DNA of 64,000 bases from Haloarcula marismortui ATCC 43049 (GCF_000011085.1 NC_006395.1:62001-126000); one strand, 5' to 3'; shown: positions 1 through 9,814, counted from the stretch's first letter. Numbers and translations are program-made. Notes: generated from the sequence alone by a model not told the origin.

Positions 1-18
1 GCTGTGATTTGATTCGGC

Positions 19-828
19 ATGGACCGTCGCTACGTCATTGGTCTCGCCGTCGCGCTCGTAGCAATCGGTATCGGACTGGCCGCTTTCACGGCCCCCTGGT
101 CCCCGCAAACGACCTCACCTGGGCTGGACGAGACGTATCCTGCAGGGGCAGGTCCGGATCACATCAACTTCTCGGCGCTTGAGGAAGACGATATGAACGT
201 CTCGCACACCCCCCGTGAATACTGGGACTCGTACGCTATCATCTACACCGCACCACCCGACCGCCCGCTCATAGAAGGCGATTATTATATCAATTCCAAC
301 ACGGGGGAGATACTCGCTGACCGGTGGCACAACGCCACGGTCTATCGGAACGGGACGACGTATGCGGCCGTTCAACTGGTCGACGATATTCCGAACGAGC
401 GCCAGAGGGAGGAACTGGAATCGGACGACAGCTACGTCTACCACGACGCCACCGACGCGTATTACCGGTACGACCCACGCTACGGACAGATTGCGCCCAC
501 GAACATCGGCCGACATCCTGACCTCCTCGACGGGTACACGTGGACGGCCACCAACAGGACGACGCACCACGGCGTCTCCGTCATCACGTATCGCGTCACG
601 GGCAAACGAGCGACCGCCGCCGACGACGCCCCACCGCTTCGCAACGGCACGCTCTCGCTCGGAGTCGAGGATGGGATCGTCTACGCGTTCGATATCACGT
701 TTGGCAGAGACGGACGCACCGGCCGATACACGTACGACGTTCGTCCCGCTTCCTTCCCGGACCACAGTTGGGTCGACACAGCCCGAGCGGTCGCTTCTGA
801 GAACGCGACCGAGAGTTCCGCCCGTTGA
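19..828 (+). CDS. Secreted or membrane-anchored glycoprotein, unknown function
   Basis: The 269-residue product starts with one hydrophobic segment at about residues 5-25, preceded by RR, so it is probably anchored in the membrane with the rest outside the cell. There is no lipobox cysteine. The outer part is acidic and carries seven N-x-S/T sequons, as expected of a haloarchaeal surface glycoprotein. I recognise no catalytic motif. The ATG at 19 is the first start that keeps the whole hydrophobic segment. The next gene is convergent. The family is probably a haloarchaeal cell-surface protein without assigned function. Confidence 0.7.
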   Translation: MDRRYVIGLAVALVAIGIGLAAFTAPWSPQTTSPGLDETYPAGAGPDHINFSALEEDDMNVSHTPREYWDSYAIIYTAPPDRPLIEGDYYINSNTGEILADRWHNATVYRNGTTYAAVQLVDDIPNERQREELESDDSYVYHDATDAYYRYDPRYGQIAPTNIGRHPDLLDGYTWTATNRTTHHGVSVITYRVTGKRATAADDAPPLRNGTLSLGVEDGIVYAFDITFGRDGRTGRYTYDVRPASFPDHSWVDTARAVASENATESSAR

Positions 829-879
829 GGCCCGTCAAGGTCCTCGTGACTTTGCGGCGTTCCGGTTGGTCACGACCAG

Positions 880-1890
880 TCAGGGGGTCACGATCAGGCT
901 AAACCGATAGACGGTGCCTTGGTATTCGGCGACGACACCCCGGAAGTCGACTCGGTCGTCGTAGCTGTCTATCGGCTGGAGGTCGCCAGCGATGCCGAGC
1001 GCGTCCAAAACCTCAGCAAGTCCGTCAGAAGGCGGTGCGCCCTCTTCGTAGCGGCGAGGCTCCTCGCTGATCGCGTCGTCGATCACGCCACGAGCGGCCT
1101 CCGAGAGGTCGAGTGAGGTCAGATCGAGTTCCAGAACCGCCGTTCGTGCGTACTCCTGGAACGCTTCGCGATTGTTCGAGATCTCGTCGATAGTGTACGT
1201 CCATTCTGGGACAGTTACCGTCCGCTGCTCTGTGACGGGGCGAAAGTATTCGTCTTCGTACTCGATGTAATCGAACGGCGGCGATGGGACGAACTCACTG
1301 GCTTCAGCGTCAAGGTGCTGGTGATACTCGACGGCCTGCAGGTTTTCGAATTGAGGGTCGCCGAGAAACCCATCGTTGCCCGCGTAGACCGCGTCGAGCG
1401 CAGCCTCAAGGACGCGTTTGTCCTGTGTCGAGCGGTCGAAGGGCCGTCTCTCGACCGTCGCGTCGTCCGGCGGCGTCTCCTCGGACCGTGTGACCGCAAA
1501 GTGCCAGCGGTCCCGTTCGAGCTGCCGTGCCTCATTTATCTGGACCTGATAAAAGATCCCGTCCTGCCGGAGGAACGTCGGGCGCGGCCTCGTGTCTTTG
1601 CCCCACCGGTCTCGTCCGACGAGCGGCCACTGTTGGACGGTAACGCTACCGGTGTCGAACAGTTCTGACGTATACTGCTGTTTCGTCTCGGCAGTAAAGT
1701 CGACCCTGGTGGTCGCATCAATTGCGGTCGGGTCGGGCCAGAGATACGGCCGACCGATTGATGAGAGGTCCTGTTCACTGGCGATGAGCGCGTAGTTGTC
1801 GAGACTGCCGGGATTGAGACAACCGGCGGTCGCGGTGATCACCCCGGACGCGCCGATGAGTCGGAGGGCGTGGCGGCGGGAACAACGCAT
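880..1890 (-). CDS. Tat-type lipoprotein, unknown function
   Basis: A 336-residue protein whose N-terminus has paired arginines (CSRRHALRLIG) followed by a short hydrophobic stretch and a TAGC lipobox near residue 23. This indicates twin-arginine export and lipid anchoring on the outer face. I chose the ATG at 1890 because it places the arginines at the very N-terminus; an in-frame extension upstream to 2100 has no signal character. The mature part is acidic, with aromatic-rich segments and no recognised enzyme motif. It follows the SCO1/TlpA/CcdA operon on the same strand after a 163-bp gap, so a link to redox maturation is possible but unproven. Confidence 0.7.
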   Translation of the reverse strand: MRCSRRHALRLIGASGVITATAGCLNPGSLDNYALIASEQDLSSIGRPYLWPDPTAIDATTRVDFTAETKQQYTSELFDTGSVTVQQWPLVGRDRWGKDTRPRPTFLRQDGIFYQVQINEARQLERDRWHFAVTRSEETPPDDATVERRPFDRSTQDKRVLEAALDAVYAGNDGFLGDPQFENLQAVEYHQHLDAEASEFVPSPPFDYIEYEDEYFRPVTEQRTVTVPEWTYTIDEISNNREAFQEYARTAVLELDLTSLDLSEAARGVIDDAISEEPRRYEEGAPPSDGLAEVLDALGIAGDLQPIDSYDDRVDFRGVVAEYQGTVYRFSLIVTP

Positions 1891-2053
1891 TGCTGTACCG
1901 AAGTAGTTAATATACCGATAAATTGCTTGTGGTGTAAATCTACGGGCGGAACAGGCCGAATGCGTCGGGGCTTGACCTCGAGGCGGGTCACATCTCTCCG
2001 TGGGAATGCCACACGAGTCCGCATTTTTCGGGGCCAGCCCCCATTCGACTGAA

Positions 2054-2713
2054 TTAGAACACGCCGAGTTCGAACACGGCGAGGTAAATCTGCCCGCCAC
2101 CGGCGAGTATCATCACGACGGCTGCGACCTGGTGCATTCGTTGCAGGTACGTGCCGACAGTGTGCCAGAGCCCGATTCCAACGCCTGCAAGGAGTGTCAC
2201 GCCGACAAGCGGAACCGAGACGCCGAGTGCGTACGCTGTGAGGACGAGAATACTTGTGTGGACTGGCAATGCGAGCGCCTGGGTAACCACGCCGAAGAAC
2301 AGCGGCACGACACAGCCCGCTGCGGCAACCGCGTACACAGCACCGAACACGCCGAACCCGGCTACCGACGCCGGTCGCTCTGGCAGCGGGACGCGGAGTT
2401 CGGGCTCGCGGTTCAGGAGCATCACGACGCCGAACACGACCAGACCGAGTCCGATGACCGGTTCGAGCATCGGGAGTGCGTTCTTGAGCGGTTGCCCAAG
2501 TGCGAGGACGAGCAGCGCAACGAGGGTGAGCGCAGCAAGCGCTCCGCCAGCGGCGGCGGTGGCCGGTGGCAGCATACTCACATCCCCGCCGCTTTCACGC
2601 AGGTAGTACCCAATGTAGCCCGGGAGAAGCGGGAACGCACACGGGGCAAAAAAGGTCGCGATGCCAGCGCTCGCGGCGAACGCAAGTGTCCCGAGTACGG
2701 CAACATCCGCCAT
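2054..2713 (-). CDS. ccdA: Cytochrome c biogenesis / thiol transporter CcdA
   Basis: A 219-residue integral membrane protein of the CcdA/DsbD-beta family, which carries reducing equivalents from cytoplasmic thioredoxin across the membrane to extracytoplasmic thiol proteins. About six membrane segments are visible. The two redox cysteines of the family are present: C25 in FFAPCAFPLLPGY and C134 in AAGCVVPLFFG. The start is the ATG at 2713, one base after the stop of the thioredoxin-like gene; the longer in-frame extension lies inside that gene and lacks membrane character. The upstream TlpA-like and SCO1 proteins are plausible partners in the same operon. Confidence 0.9.
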   Translation of the reverse strand: MADVAVLGTLAFAASAGIATFFAPCAFPLLPGYIGYYLRESGGDVSMLPPATAAAGGALAALTLVALLVLALGQPLKNALPMLEPVIGLGLVVFGVVMLLNREPELRVPLPERPASVAGFGVFGAVYAVAAAGCVVPLFFGVVTQALALPVHTSILVLTAYALGVSVPLVGVTLLAGVGIGLWHTVGTYLQRMHQVAAVVMILAGGGQIYLAVFELGVF

Positions 2714-2714
2714 C

Positions 2715-3242
2715 TTACACCAGTGCGTCGAGTTCGTCTCGGAGCGTCTCTTTCCCGGCGAGCCCACTGTGACCGAACTGGACGGTCCCGCGCTCGTCGA
2801 CGATCGCAATGTACGGAAGTCCGTCCGCCCCAAATGCCGCAAGCAACTCACTACCGGGGTCAATGCCGACAGTCCAAGCACCGCCGTTCCGGTTCCACCA
2901 TTCACCAATGTCAGCCCTCGTCAGAGTCTCGCTCGGGCGCTCGTTCGTCACTGAGATGAACGAGACATCGGTGTACTCGGGCCGAATCGAATCGAGTATC
3001 TCGAGCTGGTCGTCACAGGGTGCACACCACGTAGCAAAGAGGTCGACTACCGTGACGGTTCCCGGCGTCGGTACGGGCGTCTCGCCTGCCGACGAGCCGC
3101 GTGCATCGAGCGTCTCAACGCGAACCGGAAGCTGGTCTGTGTTTTGGGACCGGATACCTGACAGCCCGTTCTGGGCAACCCACAGGCTTCCCCCGGTGAG
3201 ACCGAGCCCGGTCATGGCCGCAACAACCTGCCGGCGGTTCAC
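2715..3242 (-). CDS. TlpA-like extracytoplasmic thioredoxin
   Basis: A 175-residue thioredoxin-fold protein with an N-terminal RR and hydrophobic signal or anchor (residues 3-25), so it should act outside the membrane. The active site WCAPC has C73 and C76, and a cis-proline region (GLPYIAIVDE) follows. TlpA/ResA-type proteins reduce disulfides during cytochrome c or CuA maturation. The start is a GTG at 3242 that overlaps the stop of the SCO1 gene (GTGA), suggesting translational coupling. The ccdA gene follows after one base and would supply electrons. Confidence 0.88.
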   Translation of the reverse strand: MNRRQVVAAMTGLGLTGGSLWVAQNGLSGIRSQNTDQLPVRVETLDARGSSAGETPVPTPGTVTVVDLFATWCAPCDDQLEILDSIRPEYTDVSFISVTNERPSETLTRADIGEWWNRNGGAWTVGIDPGSELLAAFGADGLPYIAIVDERGTVQFGHSGLAGKETLRDELDALV

Positions 3243-3916
3243 GCGGTTCTCACCGTTTCAAGGTCAGCAATAATGGTTTCTTCGTCCGGTGACTTCGAGC
3301 GGTAGGCACGCTCGACAAACCCATCGGCGTTGACCAGTAGCGTCAGTGCTGTATGCGTGAACATGTACATATCCATGTCCTCCGGTTCAGTTCGCTGGAA
3401 CATAACCCCGAACTGGTCCTGTATGACAGCCTTCGCCCGCTGCTTCGGCGCCGGTCGAAGGAACTGCCAGCTTTCGCTATCGGCGTCGACATTCATTTTG
3501 TCGGCATACACCCCGAGTCGTTCTGCGGTATCACGAGCGGGGTCGAACGTCATCGGGATGAACCGGACGCCAGCGGCGTAGCCGTTGTTCTGGGCGTGGC
3601 TCTGAATGTTTCGCTGCGTCGAGATGAGAACTGGACACACCGTCTGGCAGTGGCTATAAAAGAATGTGAGGAGGGTCAGCGTTTCAATATCCCGCAGTCG
3701 AACCTCGCGGGATGCGGTCGGTGTGGCGACACGCACGTCCGGAATCTGCTCACCCCATGCGGGGTACGGAAGGTCACTGCTCTCGAACTCCCGGTCGGGC
3801 TCTTCGAGGACGACGTCGGGATTCGAGTCGCCGAGCCGACCACCACCGAGACAGCCGGCGACTCCAACAATTGTTCCAGCCGCACCGGTCGATTTGAGAA
3901 GCGTCCGTCGGCGCAT
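3239..3916 (-). CDS. SCO1/SenC-family copper chaperone lipoprotein
   Basis: A 225-residue protein with a Tat-like start (MRRRTLLKS) and a VAGC lipobox at residues 19-22. It matches the SCO1/SenC/PrrC family, which delivers copper to the CuA site of cytochrome oxidase. The copper ligands are present: CQTVC (C90, C94) and H188 in MFTHTALTLLV. It heads a tight leftward operon with the TlpA-like and CcdA genes, consistent with terminal-oxidase maturation. A 9-bp inverted repeat lies 75-107 bp upstream. Confidence 0.9.
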   Translation of the reverse strand: MRRRTLLKSTGAAGTIVGVAGCLGGGRLGDSNPDVVLEEPDREFESSDLPYPAWGEQIPDVRVATPTASREVRLRDIETLTLLTFFYSHCQTVCPVLISTQRNIQSHAQNNGYAAGVRFIPMTFDPARDTAERLGVYADKMNVDADSESWQFLRPAPKQRAKAVIQDQFGVMFQRTEPEDMDMYMFTHTALTLLVNADGFVERAYRSKSPDEETIIADLETVRTA

Positions 3917-3990
3917 ACGCAGTATTTGTGCCCTCGAATATTTGGAGAATCTGGTGTGATTCTCGTAAACCGTCGTTCGCCTGCTTTCGC

Positions 3991-4023
3991 GTGGTTTTGG
4001 ACTGTGGGTGTGAGCAAAACCAC
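3991..4023. repeat. 9-bp perfect inverted repeat upstream of SCO1
   Basis: GTGGTTTTG at 3991-3999 and its exact complement CAAAACCAC at 4015-4023 are separated by 15 bases. A nested 6-bp pair, CTGTGG/CCACAG, overlaps it. The repeat could be an operator for the SCO1 operon or an RNA hairpin. This is inferred from symmetry and position only. Confidence 0.5.
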
Positions 4024-4420
4024 AGCACAGTGAAAAAGACAGTTCCCGGACCCGGACAGACGGCGTTGAACTGAGGCGAACCGCACATTGACATTCTCAT
4101 CACGTGTTACCGGGGCACTGTGTACCGCGTACTCTCTGGCAAGTTCCGCTCAAATCACGTCACAGAGGACAGCGTCTCGTTGATTTAGGAGAGCAGTCGT
4201 GTCTCAACTGATACGCCGTGATAGTTGGCGTGTCATGAATGGGCATGTAACACTATCAAAAACAAGACTTTTTCATATTATATCCGTATTTTGGTGAGAG
4301 TGTCTGTACAGATTTCCTCTGTATTAAGATGAGTATGTAGCTATATCTCGAAGAATACGGAGATAAGATTTCGTATATTGTATCAGAAGTGGACATTCTA
4401 AACGTCAACCGTCCGAACAC

Positions 4421-4426
4421 TTATGT
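4421..4426 (+). promoter_or_regulatory. TATA-like box of the formamidase gene
   Basis: TTATGT lies 27-32 bases before the ATG at 4453, the spacing of an archaeal TATA box to a leaderless transcript start. The earlier in-frame ATG at 4423 falls inside this box, which argues against using it as a start. Confidence 0.5.
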
Positions 4427-4452
4427 GTAATCTATTCGATACTGTAGTCGTA

Positions 4453-5724
4453 ATGCCAGAAACGAAGTTCGAGGTTGATGTCGACAGCGCGCCAGACGAA
4501 CAACCGGGCGCGAACCCGTTCAATCGGTGGCACCCGGACATTCCGGCGGTCGTCGAAGCGGACCCTGGCGAGAGTATGCGATTAGAGGCACTCGACTGGA
4601 CCGGCGGACAAATAACCGATAACGACAACGCCAATGAGGTCCGCGACGTGGACCTCTCGCAGGTGCACTATCTCGCAGGGCCCGTTCACGTCAACGGTGC
4701 CGAGCCGGGTGACCTGCTGAAAGTCGAGTTCCACGACATGGGGCCGCTCAACGACCGCTCGGAGTTCGGGTTCACTGGCACGTTCTCCCAGCAAAACGGC
4801 GGCGGCTTTTTGACCGATCACTTCCCGAAGGCGGCCAAATCTATCTGGGACATCGACGGCTACACGGTCTCCTCGCGCCACATCCCCGATGTCGAGTACG
4901 AGGGGAAGATCCATCCCGGTCTCGCAGGCTGTGCGCCAAGCGAGGAACTGCTAGAAGCATGGAACGAGCGCGAACAGGAACTCATCGACAAGCACGCCGA
5001 GGACCCCGAGTCGATACCGAACCATCCGACCGGGAAAGAGGAGCCAGCCGTGGCGAACCCGCCGACACCCGACGGCGCGCTCATGGGCGAGATGGACCCC
5101 GACGAGGCCGAGGAGGCAGCAGAAGTCGCGGCCCGAACCGTGCCACCTCGAGAACACGGCGGGAACCACGACATCAAGGACCTCTCCATCGGCTCAACGG
5201 TGTACTTCCCAGTCTACGTCGAGGGCGCAAAGTTCGGAATCGGCGATTTCCACGCCTCGCAGGGAGACGGCGAGATTTCCTTCTGTGGCGCGATCGAGAT
5301 GGCCGCCTACGTCGATCTCGAATTCGACCTCGTGAAAGACGGGATGGAGAAGTTCGGCGTCGACCACCCGATCTTCGAGCCGGGTCACCGCGGGCCGAAC
5401 TTCGAAGACTACGTCACCTTCTGTGGCTACTCCGTCACGGAGGACGGCGAACAGAAGTACATCGACTCCCACACCGCGTATCGGCGGGCCTGTCTGCAGG
5501 CTATCGACTACCTCAAGCAGTTCGGCTACACCGGCCAGCAGGCGCTGCACATCCTCGGGACTGTCCCTGTCGAGGGACGACAGAGCGGCGTCGTAGACGT
5601 GCCAAACGCCTGTTCGACGCTGGCGCTCCCAACGGGCGCGTTCGACTTCGACGCGTCCCCCGAAGGTATCGAGCACAACAGCGCCGACCGCGGTGACCTC
5701 TGTGTCACTGACGACCCGCTGTAA
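4453..5724 (+). CDS. Acetamidase/formamidase family amide hydrolase
   Basis: A 423-residue enzyme of the FmdA/AmdA family, which hydrolyses formamide or short amides to the carboxylate and ammonia in the cytoplasm. The typical N-terminal region (FNRWHPDIP), the HVNGAEPGDLLKVE segment and the central IGSTVYFPVYVEGAKFGIGDFHASQGDGE region are recognisable, and the length is right for formamidase. The start at 4453 fits the TATA box at 4421. The chaperonin gene follows after 34 bp on the same strand, so the two may be cotranscribed. The exact amide substrate cannot be read from sequence. Confidence 0.87.
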   Translation: MPETKFEVDVDSAPDEQPGANPFNRWHPDIPAVVEADPGESMRLEALDWTGGQITDNDNANEVRDVDLSQVHYLAGPVHVNGAEPGDLLKVEFHDMGPLNDRSEFGFTGTFSQQNGGGFLTDHFPKAAKSIWDIDGYTVSSRHIPDVEYEGKIHPGLAGCAPSEELLEAWNEREQELIDKHAEDPESIPNHPTGKEEPAVANPPTPDGALMGEMDPDEAEEAAEVAARTVPPREHGGNHDIKDLSIGSTVYFPVYVEGAKFGIGDFHASQGDGEISFCGAIEMAAYVDLEFDLVKDGMEKFGVDHPIFEPGHRGPNFEDYVTFCGYSVTEDGEQKYIDSHTAYRRACLQAIDYLKQFGYTGQQALHILGTVPVEGRQSGVVDVPNACSTLALPTGAFDFDASPEGIEHNSADRGDLCVTDDPL

Positions 5725-5758
5725 TGAGAGCTAGAGACAATACGGGCTGTCGACACTG

Positions 5759-7375
5759 ATGTTGGGAGAGACGACCGATGACGACAGCAATAACGAGCCG
5801 AACCCCACACAGACCGCCGCAGGCGAACTCGCCGACGCAATCCGGACAACACTCGGGCCCAACGGATTGGATAAAATGGTCGTCGGCGAGAACGGGACGG
5901 TCATCGTCACCAACGACGGGTCGAAAATCATCGAGTGGATGGATATTACGCATCCAGTCGGTCGGCTGGTCGAGCAGGCCGCGGCTGCACAGGACAATAC
6001 CGTCGGGGACGGGACGACGACGGCGGTTGTGCTGGTCGGCGCGCTTCTTGAGGAGGCTGCAACGCTTCGTTCAGCCGGGCTTCATCCAACGACAATCATC
6101 GACGGCTACGGCAGAGCCGTCGAGGCCGCTCTTGACCAGCTTGCGCAGTACGAACGTGGCCTGCACAGCCGGCAGGACGACCGACTGACACAGATTGCGA
6201 AGACTGCCGTCACAGGACGGTGGGACGACGCTTCGACCGACCGGTTCGCCGAACTGACTCTCAGTGCGCTGCAGGCAATCGGGTTCGACAGGTCGCGGCT
6301 CACGCTCAAGTCCTACCCCGGCGGCGAACTCCGCGAGTCCGTCTGTCTCGACGGAGTGCTGGTCGATCTAGAGACATCATCGACATCCCTCAACACCCTC
6401 AGTCACCCGCGCACCCGGACCCATGACGAGCCGGCTATCGCGATGGTCGACGCCGAAATCGGCATCGAGGAACCGAACAATGTCGAATCGGTGGAGCTGC
6501 AAGACGCGACACAGCGGAACGCGTTTCAGGCCCACGAACAGGACCGGAGGACCGAACTGGTAGAGCAGGTGGTACAGTCGGGTGTTACCGTGCTCCTCTG
6601 TCAGAAATCCATCGACGAAGCAGTCAGGACCGCGCTCGCCCAGCGGGGTGTCCTCCCTGTCGAACGGACCCGGCGAGACGAGTTCGATGTTATCGCCCGA
6701 GCGACAGGAAGCACGCCAGTCATGTCTGTCGACGACCTGACCGCGGACGACACCGGCACTGTTGGGTCGGTCACACAGCGGACGGTCGGGACTGCACAGA
6801 CGCTCGTGCTGCAGGGCTGCCCCGAGGAACACCGAGCAACGCTACTGCTCCGTGGCGGCACGCCACACGTCGCAGAGGAAGTCCGCCGCATCGTGGCAGA
6901 CTGTATCGACGTTACTCGTGTCGCACTTGACGACGGCGTGTTCGTGCCGGGCGGTGGTGCGGTGCCGACCGCACTGGCGATGGACCTCGCCGCGCTGTCC
7001 CGTGAGATCCCGGACCGGACACAGCTCGTCTTCGATGGGTTCGGAACCGCACTGGAAGCCCTCCCGCGGACACTGGCCACGAACGCGGGCACGGACCCAC
7101 TGACCACGCTGACGGAGATAAAACAGCGACACGACGCCGGCGCAGAGACGGTCGGTGTTGGCCCCGATGGCCATCCCCGCGACATGATCGACGCGGGTAT
7201 TCTGGAACCAGCCGCGGTGTTCAGGAGTGCACTGCAACGAGCAGTCGCCGTTGTGACACAGATCCTTCGGGTCGACGACGTTGTGCGAACCAGCACAAAC
7301 GAGCGCACAGCGGACGGTGAACACGACCACGCCCACGCGGCGACGGGTGGCTATCCGTGGGCGGTGGGGCACTGA
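5759..7375 (+). CDS. Divergent group II chaperonin (thermosome) subunit
   Basis: A 538-residue thermosome/CCT subunit that would form a two-ring folding chamber and use ATP to fold proteins. TLGPNGLDKM (about 31-40), TNDGSKI and the ATPase loop GDGTTTAVV (83-91) are intact, and the GGGAVPTAL segment of the hinge region is present. It diverges from major archaeal subunits: the chain between about 200 and 330 is atypical and the tail ends in a His-rich GGYPWAVGH rather than the usual GGM-rich tail. It resembles the minor third subunit (CCT3 type) of haloarchaea. It sits 34 bp behind the formamidase gene. Confidence 0.85.
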   Translation: MLGETTDDDSNNEPNPTQTAAGELADAIRTTLGPNGLDKMVVGENGTVIVTNDGSKIIEWMDITHPVGRLVEQAAAAQDNTVGDGTTTAVVLVGALLEEAATLRSAGLHPTTIIDGYGRAVEAALDQLAQYERGLHSRQDDRLTQIAKTAVTGRWDDASTDRFAELTLSALQAIGFDRSRLTLKSYPGGELRESVCLDGVLVDLETSSTSLNTLSHPRTRTHDEPAIAMVDAEIGIEEPNNVESVELQDATQRNAFQAHEQDRRTELVEQVVQSGVTVLLCQKSIDEAVRTALAQRGVLPVERTRRDEFDVIARATGSTPVMSVDDLTADDTGTVGSVTQRTVGTAQTLVLQGCPEEHRATLLLRGGTPHVAEEVRRIVADCIDVTRVALDDGVFVPGGGAVPTALAMDLAALSREIPDRTQLVFDGFGTALEALPRTLATNAGTDPLTTLTEIKQRHDAGAETVGVGPDGHPRDMIDAGILEPAAVFRSALQRAVAVVTQILRVDDVVRTSTNERTADGEHDHAHAATGGYPWAVGH

Positions 7376-7430
7376 GAAGCGAGCAGACACCGACAGCCCT
7401 CCAGCCGACCGGCCGCTGGATCAGGCTGTG

Positions 7431-8165
7431 TTACTCGTCTTCATCCGCTGAAGGGCGTTCGCGCTGGGCCACGAACACCGGCCCGAGGAACCGGTTGGCG
7501 ACCTGATCAGCCGGCATCCCGAACACGAATGTCGCCAGCGACGGGTCAGTTTCACCCATCACGACCGTGTCAAACCCATCAGAAACGTCCACAATTGCGT
7601 CAAGGGGGTTCTGGTCGCGGTCGATCCGCGTCTCGATAGTCGAGGGGTCCATGCCGAATTCTGCCAGCCGGTCCGCCAGCCCGCCGAGCAGTGTCTGGAT
7701 ATCGTCGTCGGTTGTGTCTTCATCCGCGACGTGATATAGCGTCACGTCGGCGTCCATCTCTCCGAACACACTGGCGACAACGCGGGCAAGCCGGTCAACC
7801 CCGATGGCCCCACGGACTGGGACCAGTACGTCTTCGACCGGCCCTGTGGCGTTCGGAACGAGAACAGCCATGCAGTCGTGCTCAGCAATCATACGGTCGA
7901 TAGTCTTCTGTCCGTTATGAGTGAACACGAGTCGCCGCTCGACGGTGGCTCCGGCGTCCTCGAACATCTCCTGGTACTCGTCGAGCCGTTCCGTTGCCCG
8001 GTCCTCGAACTGCATCCGTGCCTGTCCGGGGGCAGTCTGTTCCGGGATGACATGGTATCCCAGCAGGACGACGTGCGCATGGGCGAGCAGTTCGGGGACA
8101 CCCTCCGGGACCGATTCTCCCTCGAGGACACGGATCGGGACGAGTATCGATAGACGGTCAGTCAT
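7431..8165 (-). CDS. Universal stress protein (UspA) family, two-domain
   Basis: A 244-residue protein starting LSILVPIRVLEGE, typical of the first strand of a UspA fold. The second half (VEDVLVPVRGAIG, later FDTVVMGETDPSLATFVFG) resembles a second Usp domain, although the nucleotide-binding G-x2-G-x9-G-S/T signature is not clear. The start at 8165 follows the permease stop by 2 bases, so the two are one operon. UspA proteins downstream of APC-type permeases are common in haloarchaea and may regulate transport; that role is inferred from context. Confidence 0.8.
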   Translation of the reverse strand: MTDRLSILVPIRVLEGESVPEGVPELLAHAHVVLLGYHVIPEQTAPGQARMQFEDRATERLDEYQEMFEDAGATVERRLVFTHNGQKTIDRMIAEHDCMAVLVPNATGPVEDVLVPVRGAIGVDRLARVVASVFGEMDADVTLYHVADEDTTDDDIQTLLGGLADRLAEFGMDPSTIETRIDRDQNPLDAIVDVSDGFDTVVMGETDPSLATFVFGMPADQVANRFLGPVFVAQRERPSADEDE

Positions 8166-8167
8166 AC

Positions 8168-9598
8168 TCAGATATCTCCCTTGAGTGTCACGTCCCCAGC
8201 GTAATAACGGTACCAGAGGTACGAGGCAAGCATGACCACGACGCCGATACCGATTGACGCGGGCTGCATGAAGACGATCAGTCCGAAGCTCGCGAGCGCG
8301 CCCACGACCGGGACCAACGGATAGCCCGGTACTCGATAGCTTGGCGAGTACCACTCTGGGTTCCGACGGCGCAACACGAGCAGGGCGATACACATCAGCC
8401 CGTACATAATCAGGTGAAGAAACGAGGCGACTTCCGCAAGGAGTTCGACCCGGCCAGTCGCGACGAGGACGAGGATCGGGCCGCCAGCGGAAAGCAACGC
8501 GACGTGTGGCGTGCCGTATCGAAGGTTGACTTCGCTCGCCTTTCTGGGAAGCAACGCGTCGCGGCTCAGCGCGTACACGGCCCGCGAGGCACTGAGAATC
8601 GACGCGTTCGCGCTCGAAAACGTCGCCAGCAGCCCGGCACCCAGAATCGCGACCGCACCGGGCAACCCAAGGAAGTCACGGGCTACTTCGACCATCGCTG
8701 TCTCCCCGAATTCGCCGAGTCGTTCAGCGCCAAACGCGCTGGTTGCGACGAAAATTGTGACAACGTAAAATACGGTCACGATCAGGACCGAGCCCACCAT
8801 CGCCAGCGGGAGGTTCCGACTCGGTTGTTTGATTTCACCTGCAACAGTGGCGACCTGTGCGAATCCCAGATACGACGTGAACACCAGCGCAGCGGTCGTC
8901 AACACCCGGAAGTACCCTCTGGAGAAGAACTGCTCCGGAACGGTGCCGCCGCCGAACACACCAACAGCATCAAGAACGCCGTAGGAAAGGAAGCCCGTCA
9001 ACACCACGAGGAGAACCCCGACTACGACGTTCTGGAGCTTCGCGGTGTTTTCCGTGCCGCCGATACTCAACGCCGTCAGTGCGACCCCGAACAGCAACCC
9101 GATGCCGATGACCGGGCTGAACGGGAGCCCGATGCCGAGCTCGGCGAACACAGCGCTCGCGTAGTGGCCGAGCCCAACCAGATAGAACGCGGACGCGAAC
9201 ATCAGGCCCAGCCACAGCCCAAGGCCTACGATTGCGCCATAGGCCGTCCCCATCCCCCGCGAGATGAAGTAGTACCCGCCGCCGCTCCGTGGCATCGCTG
9301 TCGCGAGTTCTGAAGTCGGAAGCGCCACGAGCAACGCTATCAGGCCGCCAATGGCAAACGAAAGGGTAGCTGCGAGCCCAGCGTTTGCGGCCGCCAGCCC
9401 CGGGAAGACGAAGATTCCGGCTCCGATCATCGTCCCAATCCCGATTGCCAGCCCGCCGACCAGCCCGATAGTCCGTTCTAGTTCAACGTCGTCGTCATGG
9501 ACGACTGTGTCGTCGGTGACGGCTTCCGGCTCCTCAGCAGGTGCCTCACCGGCGATGTTCTCGCCCGCAGGGTCAACGTCGACAGGCTGTTCAGCCAT
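8168..9598 (-). CDS. APC-superfamily amino acid permease
   Basis: A 476-residue membrane transporter with about 12 hydrophobic segments after an acidic, proline-rich cytoplasmic N-terminus of roughly 40 residues. The first helix carries the APC signature [19 protein letters not shown], followed by helix 3 features such as PRSGGGYYF. Proteins of this family exchange or symport amino acids across the membrane; the substrate is not evident. It is coupled to the downstream UspA gene with a 2-bp gap. The ATG at 9598 begins the acidic N-terminal extension that is usual in haloarchaeal members. Confidence 0.88.
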   Translation of the reverse strand: MAEQPVDVDPAGENIAGEAPAEEPEAVTDDTVVHDDDVELERTIGLVGGLAIGIGTMIGAGIFVFPGLAAANAGLAATLSFAIGGLIALLVALPTSELATAMPRSGGGYYFISRGMGTAYGAIVGLGLWLGLMFASAFYLVGLGHYASAVFAELGIGLPFSPVIGIGLLFGVALTALSIGGTENTAKLQNVVVGVLLVVLTGFLSYGVLDAVGVFGGGTVPEQFFSRGYFRVLTTAALVFTSYLGFAQVATVAGEIKQPSRNLPLAMVGSVLIVTVFYVVTIFVATSAFGAERLGEFGETAMVEVARDFLGLPGAVAILGAGLLATFSSANASILSASRAVYALSRDALLPRKASEVNLRYGTPHVALLSAGGPILVLVATGRVELLAEVASFLHLIMYGLMCIALLVLRRRNPEWYSPSYRVPGYPLVPVVGALASFGLIVFMQPASIGIGVVVMLASYLWYRYYAGDVTLKGDI

Positions 9599-9814
9599 GT
9601 GACAGAATATCCCACCTGTCTGATAAAACCGCCGGCAGGAGACATAGCAGACGCCGGGGATAACAGCGGTAACTGTCCGTAAGACGGATTGAACAGGCCG
9701 TTATGAGGATATCAGGCCGTATCGGAGTCTCTCGATAGTCGGGTGAGACCCCATTGTGGCTTCAGAAGCCAGTCATTCGGTTAAGCAGCACACCCAGCCA
9801 GTCGAAACAATTCT

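Larger units (their letters stand above)
3917..4452. other. Intergenic region with divergent promoters
   Basis: No convincing gene in 536 bp between SCO1 (leftward) and formamidase (rightward). Short ORFs here have no coding character. The SCO1-proximal part contains a 9-bp inverted repeat; the part from about 4240 to 4440 is AT-rich and should hold the formamidase promoter. Confidence 0.6.

Noticed and set aside
2000-2959. Long plus-strand ORF of 319 codons
   Set aside because: It is antisense to ccdA and the TlpA-like gene, whose motifs (C25/C134 and WCAPC) are clear; the translation is Arg/His-rich and low in sense.
8414-9313. Plus-strand ORF of 299 codons
   Set aside because: It mirrors the APC permease on the other strand, a usual effect in GC-rich codons; the composition is basic and has no motif.
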